From positions 1 to 64,000 of the forward strand of contig CAYGKM010000008.1 of assembly GCA_964350695.1 (NCBI GenBank): 64,000 nucleotides of DNA, read 5' to 3'. The notes under the pieces are model-generated. The model was not told the origin of the DNA. It saw only the letters and a program-made list of their open reading frames with translations, and did no database searches. Position numbers and translations under genes: made by a program. Origin of the DNA: TMED27 sp964350695 (lineage in GTDB: Bacteria; Pseudomonadota; Alphaproteobacteria; Micavibrionales; Micavibrionaceae). This document shows, in pieces, positions 62,764 to 64,000 of the stretch (position 1 is its first letter; every line of letters starts with the position of its first letter).

Positions 62764-63369
62764 TTATAGATGAGATGTAATATTTTCTTGAAAAGCCTTT
62801 TCCAAAGCCGCGAGATGCTCAAAGTCACTTTCACGTTTTAGACTAATCCTGACCATACGCCCCGAATCGGGAAAGAAATGCAGGCGGCGAATATAAGGCC
62901 CGCCAAGATCTTCATTAAGAACCCCTAGCCCTTTGCGCGAAAGATATTCTTTAATAAAGACCGAATGCTTCACACCCAAATCTTCTGTGTCGCAAGGCAG
63001 CTGCGCGGCGCCCGTTAAGCGAATAAGAATGCGGTTTTTCCCCGCCCCATGCGCTTTCATCTCTGTTATCGCGCGCTCCAAAGGCTCTAACGCCTTATCA
63101 AGTATGCTTTGATCCAGCTCTTTAAAATACGGGAAGGCTTGCTCTAAAGCTTGCGGCAAAAGAACATAGGCCAATGTGCCCATCTTTAATTCTTGATCAA
63201 AAATAGACACAGCCAAACCCGCGCCGACATGCGAGACCATCATTTGGTCGCTTTGATCGCTCCAATAAATTTCGCCCGGCTTTACACTGACTGGATTTGC
63301 GTCAAACTGTGCGTTGAAATACGCGTCTGAATCTTCATGTGAGCGGCGCTCTGTATGATTTATAGTCAT
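62764..63369 (-). CDS. CheD family protein lacking the catalytic triad
   Basis: A 201-residue protein with the CheD fold: KPGEIYWSD, MMVSHVGAGLAVSIFD (43-58), GTLAYVLLP (64-72) and LGGPYIRRLHFFPDSGRM (155-172). In active CheD the Cys of GLGSC, the His of GGMAH and a Thr make the glutamine-deamidase triad. Here these positions are Gly51, Tyr68 and Val45. It is therefore probably not a deamidase; CheD also binds CheC/CheY-like partners, so a regulatory role remains possible. No other chemotaxis gene is in the window. Confidence 0.78.
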   Translation of the reverse strand: MTINHTERRSHEDSDAYFNAQFDANPVSVKPGEIYWSDQSDQMMVSHVGAGLAVSIFDQELKMGTLAYVLLPQALEQAFPYFKELDQSILDKALEPLERAITEMKAHGAGKNRILIRLTGAAQLPCDTEDLGVKHSVFIKEYLSRKGLGVLNEDLGGPYIRRLHFFPDSGRMVRISLKRESDFEHLAALEKAFQENITSHL

Positions 63370-63407
63370 CTAATTAGGATACCGAAAAAGACTTAAGGAA
63401 GGATTGA

Positions 63408-64000
63408 TTACGCAACGTCTTTTATATTTATAACGCGATTTTGATCGCAATACCATGCGTATGTTTTCCGCAAACCATCGGCCAATGTCGTTGCCCCGCG
63501 CCATCCCGCGCCCTGTATACGGCCACTATCCATAACCTTACGCATCGTTCCGTCTGGTTTTGAAGCGTCAAAAACAAGCGCGCCATCAAAGCCAACAACC
63601 GCGCAAATTTCTTCTGCTAAAGCCCGAATAGAAACCTCCTCGCCCGAACCGATATTTAGCGGCGGGGCGTCCGAATAGTTTTTAAGCGCAAAAACGCACG
63701 CATCCGCCAGATCATCAACATAGAGAAACTCCCGCATAGGCGCGCCCGACCCCCAAACACTCATCTCGCTCAACCCCGCTTCTTTCGCTGCATGAGCTTT
63801 CATCAAAAGCGCAGGAATAACATGCGAGGATTGCTCATCAAACCGGTCACCCTGCCCATATAAATTACACGGGATCACAGATACAAAATCCGATCCATAC
63901 TGTTTGCGAAATGCCGCGCAGAGCTTAAGCCCCGCGATCTTCGCAATCGCATACGCCTCATTTGTCGGCTCTAACGCGCCTGTTAAAAGTGCCGTCTCGC
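63408..64000 (-). CDS. fcl: GDP-L-fucose synthase, 3' part
   Basis: The frame continues to the window edge, so the N-terminal ~120 residues lie outside. The visible part has the SDR catalytic YxxxK as EAYAIAKIAGLKLC, then NLYGQGDRFDEQSSHVIPAL, GSGAPMREFLYVDDLADAC and a C-terminal CDQNRVINIKDVA. This is the epimerase/reductase converting GDP-4-keto-6-deoxymannose to GDP-L-fucose for surface polysaccharide. It is followed by cheD after 38 bp on the same strand. Confidence 0.92.
   Translation of the reverse strand, partial: ETALLTGALEPTNEAYAIAKIAGLKLCAAFRKQYGSDFVSVIPCNLYGQGDRFDEQSSHVIPALLMKAHAAKEAGLSEMSVWGSGAPMREFLYVDDLADACVFALKNYSDAPPLNIGSGEEVSIRALAEEICAVVGFDGALVFDASKPDGTMRKVMDSGRIQGAGWRGATTLADGLRKTYAWYCDQNRVINIKDVA

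Overview
The window looks like chromosomal DNA of an alphaproteobacterium, probably near the Micavibrionales/Rhodospirillales. The evidence is gene content: Cpa/Tad-type pilus genes, HisZ, the order pal-cpoB-tilS-ftsH-glmM, LpoA/YraN/RsmI neighbours and TTAA-N7-TTAA (CtrA-like) boxes. I recognised no rRNA, tRNA, CRISPR array, prophage or transposase. The placement below class level is inference.

Layout. 1-2440 (minus): a coupled unit of SDR oxidoreductase, iron-sulfur photolyase-like protein and a tiny DUF2256 protein. 2732-8757 (plus): three very large, cysteine-rich type II/IV pseudopilin-like proteins in overlapping frames, then a secreted Pil_N-domain protein and a TPR lipoprotein. 8882-20839 (minus): a complete Tad/Flp pilus locus (TadF/E/G-like minor proteins, Flp pilin, CpaA, CpaB, CpaC, CpaD, CpaE, CpaF/TadA, TadB, TadC). 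21002-23740 (minus): a membrane protein and a membrane-anchored protein kinase homologue that lacks the catalytic HRD aspartate. 23799-35262 (minus): housekeeping genes purA, hisZ, glmM, ftsH, tilS, cpoB, pal, a SirB1 protein, a BON lipoprotein, yraN and rsmI; a divergent LpoA-like lipoprotein (plus) follows.

36591-50633: a RimK-like ATP-grasp ligase, a 1558-residue secreted LamG/C-type-lectin protein, a TetR regulator, glyoxalase I, an MscS channel, divergent katG/oxyR, trhO and a glutathione S-transferase. 50608-52349 (minus): an EF-hand protein, ECF sigma factor, probable anti-sigma factor and Spy-like periplasmic protein, which reads as one envelope-stress unit. 52427-60946: a dicarboxylate/amino-acid symporter, a trypsin-like protease with a probably leaderless mRNA, an AMIN lipoprotein, a WecA-type transferase, MnmC split into two coupled genes, and oligopeptidase A. 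61368-64000 (minus): a CtlX-type hydrolase, an unknown protein, a CheD homologue without its catalytic residues, and the 3' part of GDP-L-fucose synthase running off the window.

The strongest unexplained signals are: (1) a family of about 100-bp imperfect palindromes in at least four copies, with stems that differ but keep pairing, each placed close to a stop codon; (2) the three giant pseudopilins, which share a tail-fibre-like motif and paired-cysteine modules; (3) the pseudokinase/membrane-protein pair next to the Tad locus; (4) a candidate minus-strand small RNA near 61.1 kb with CU-rich anti-Shine-Dalgarno loops and its own terminator; (5) the CheD pseudoenzyme. The adhesive surface proteins and pili together suggest a cell that attaches to other cells or surfaces. 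That last point is inference.
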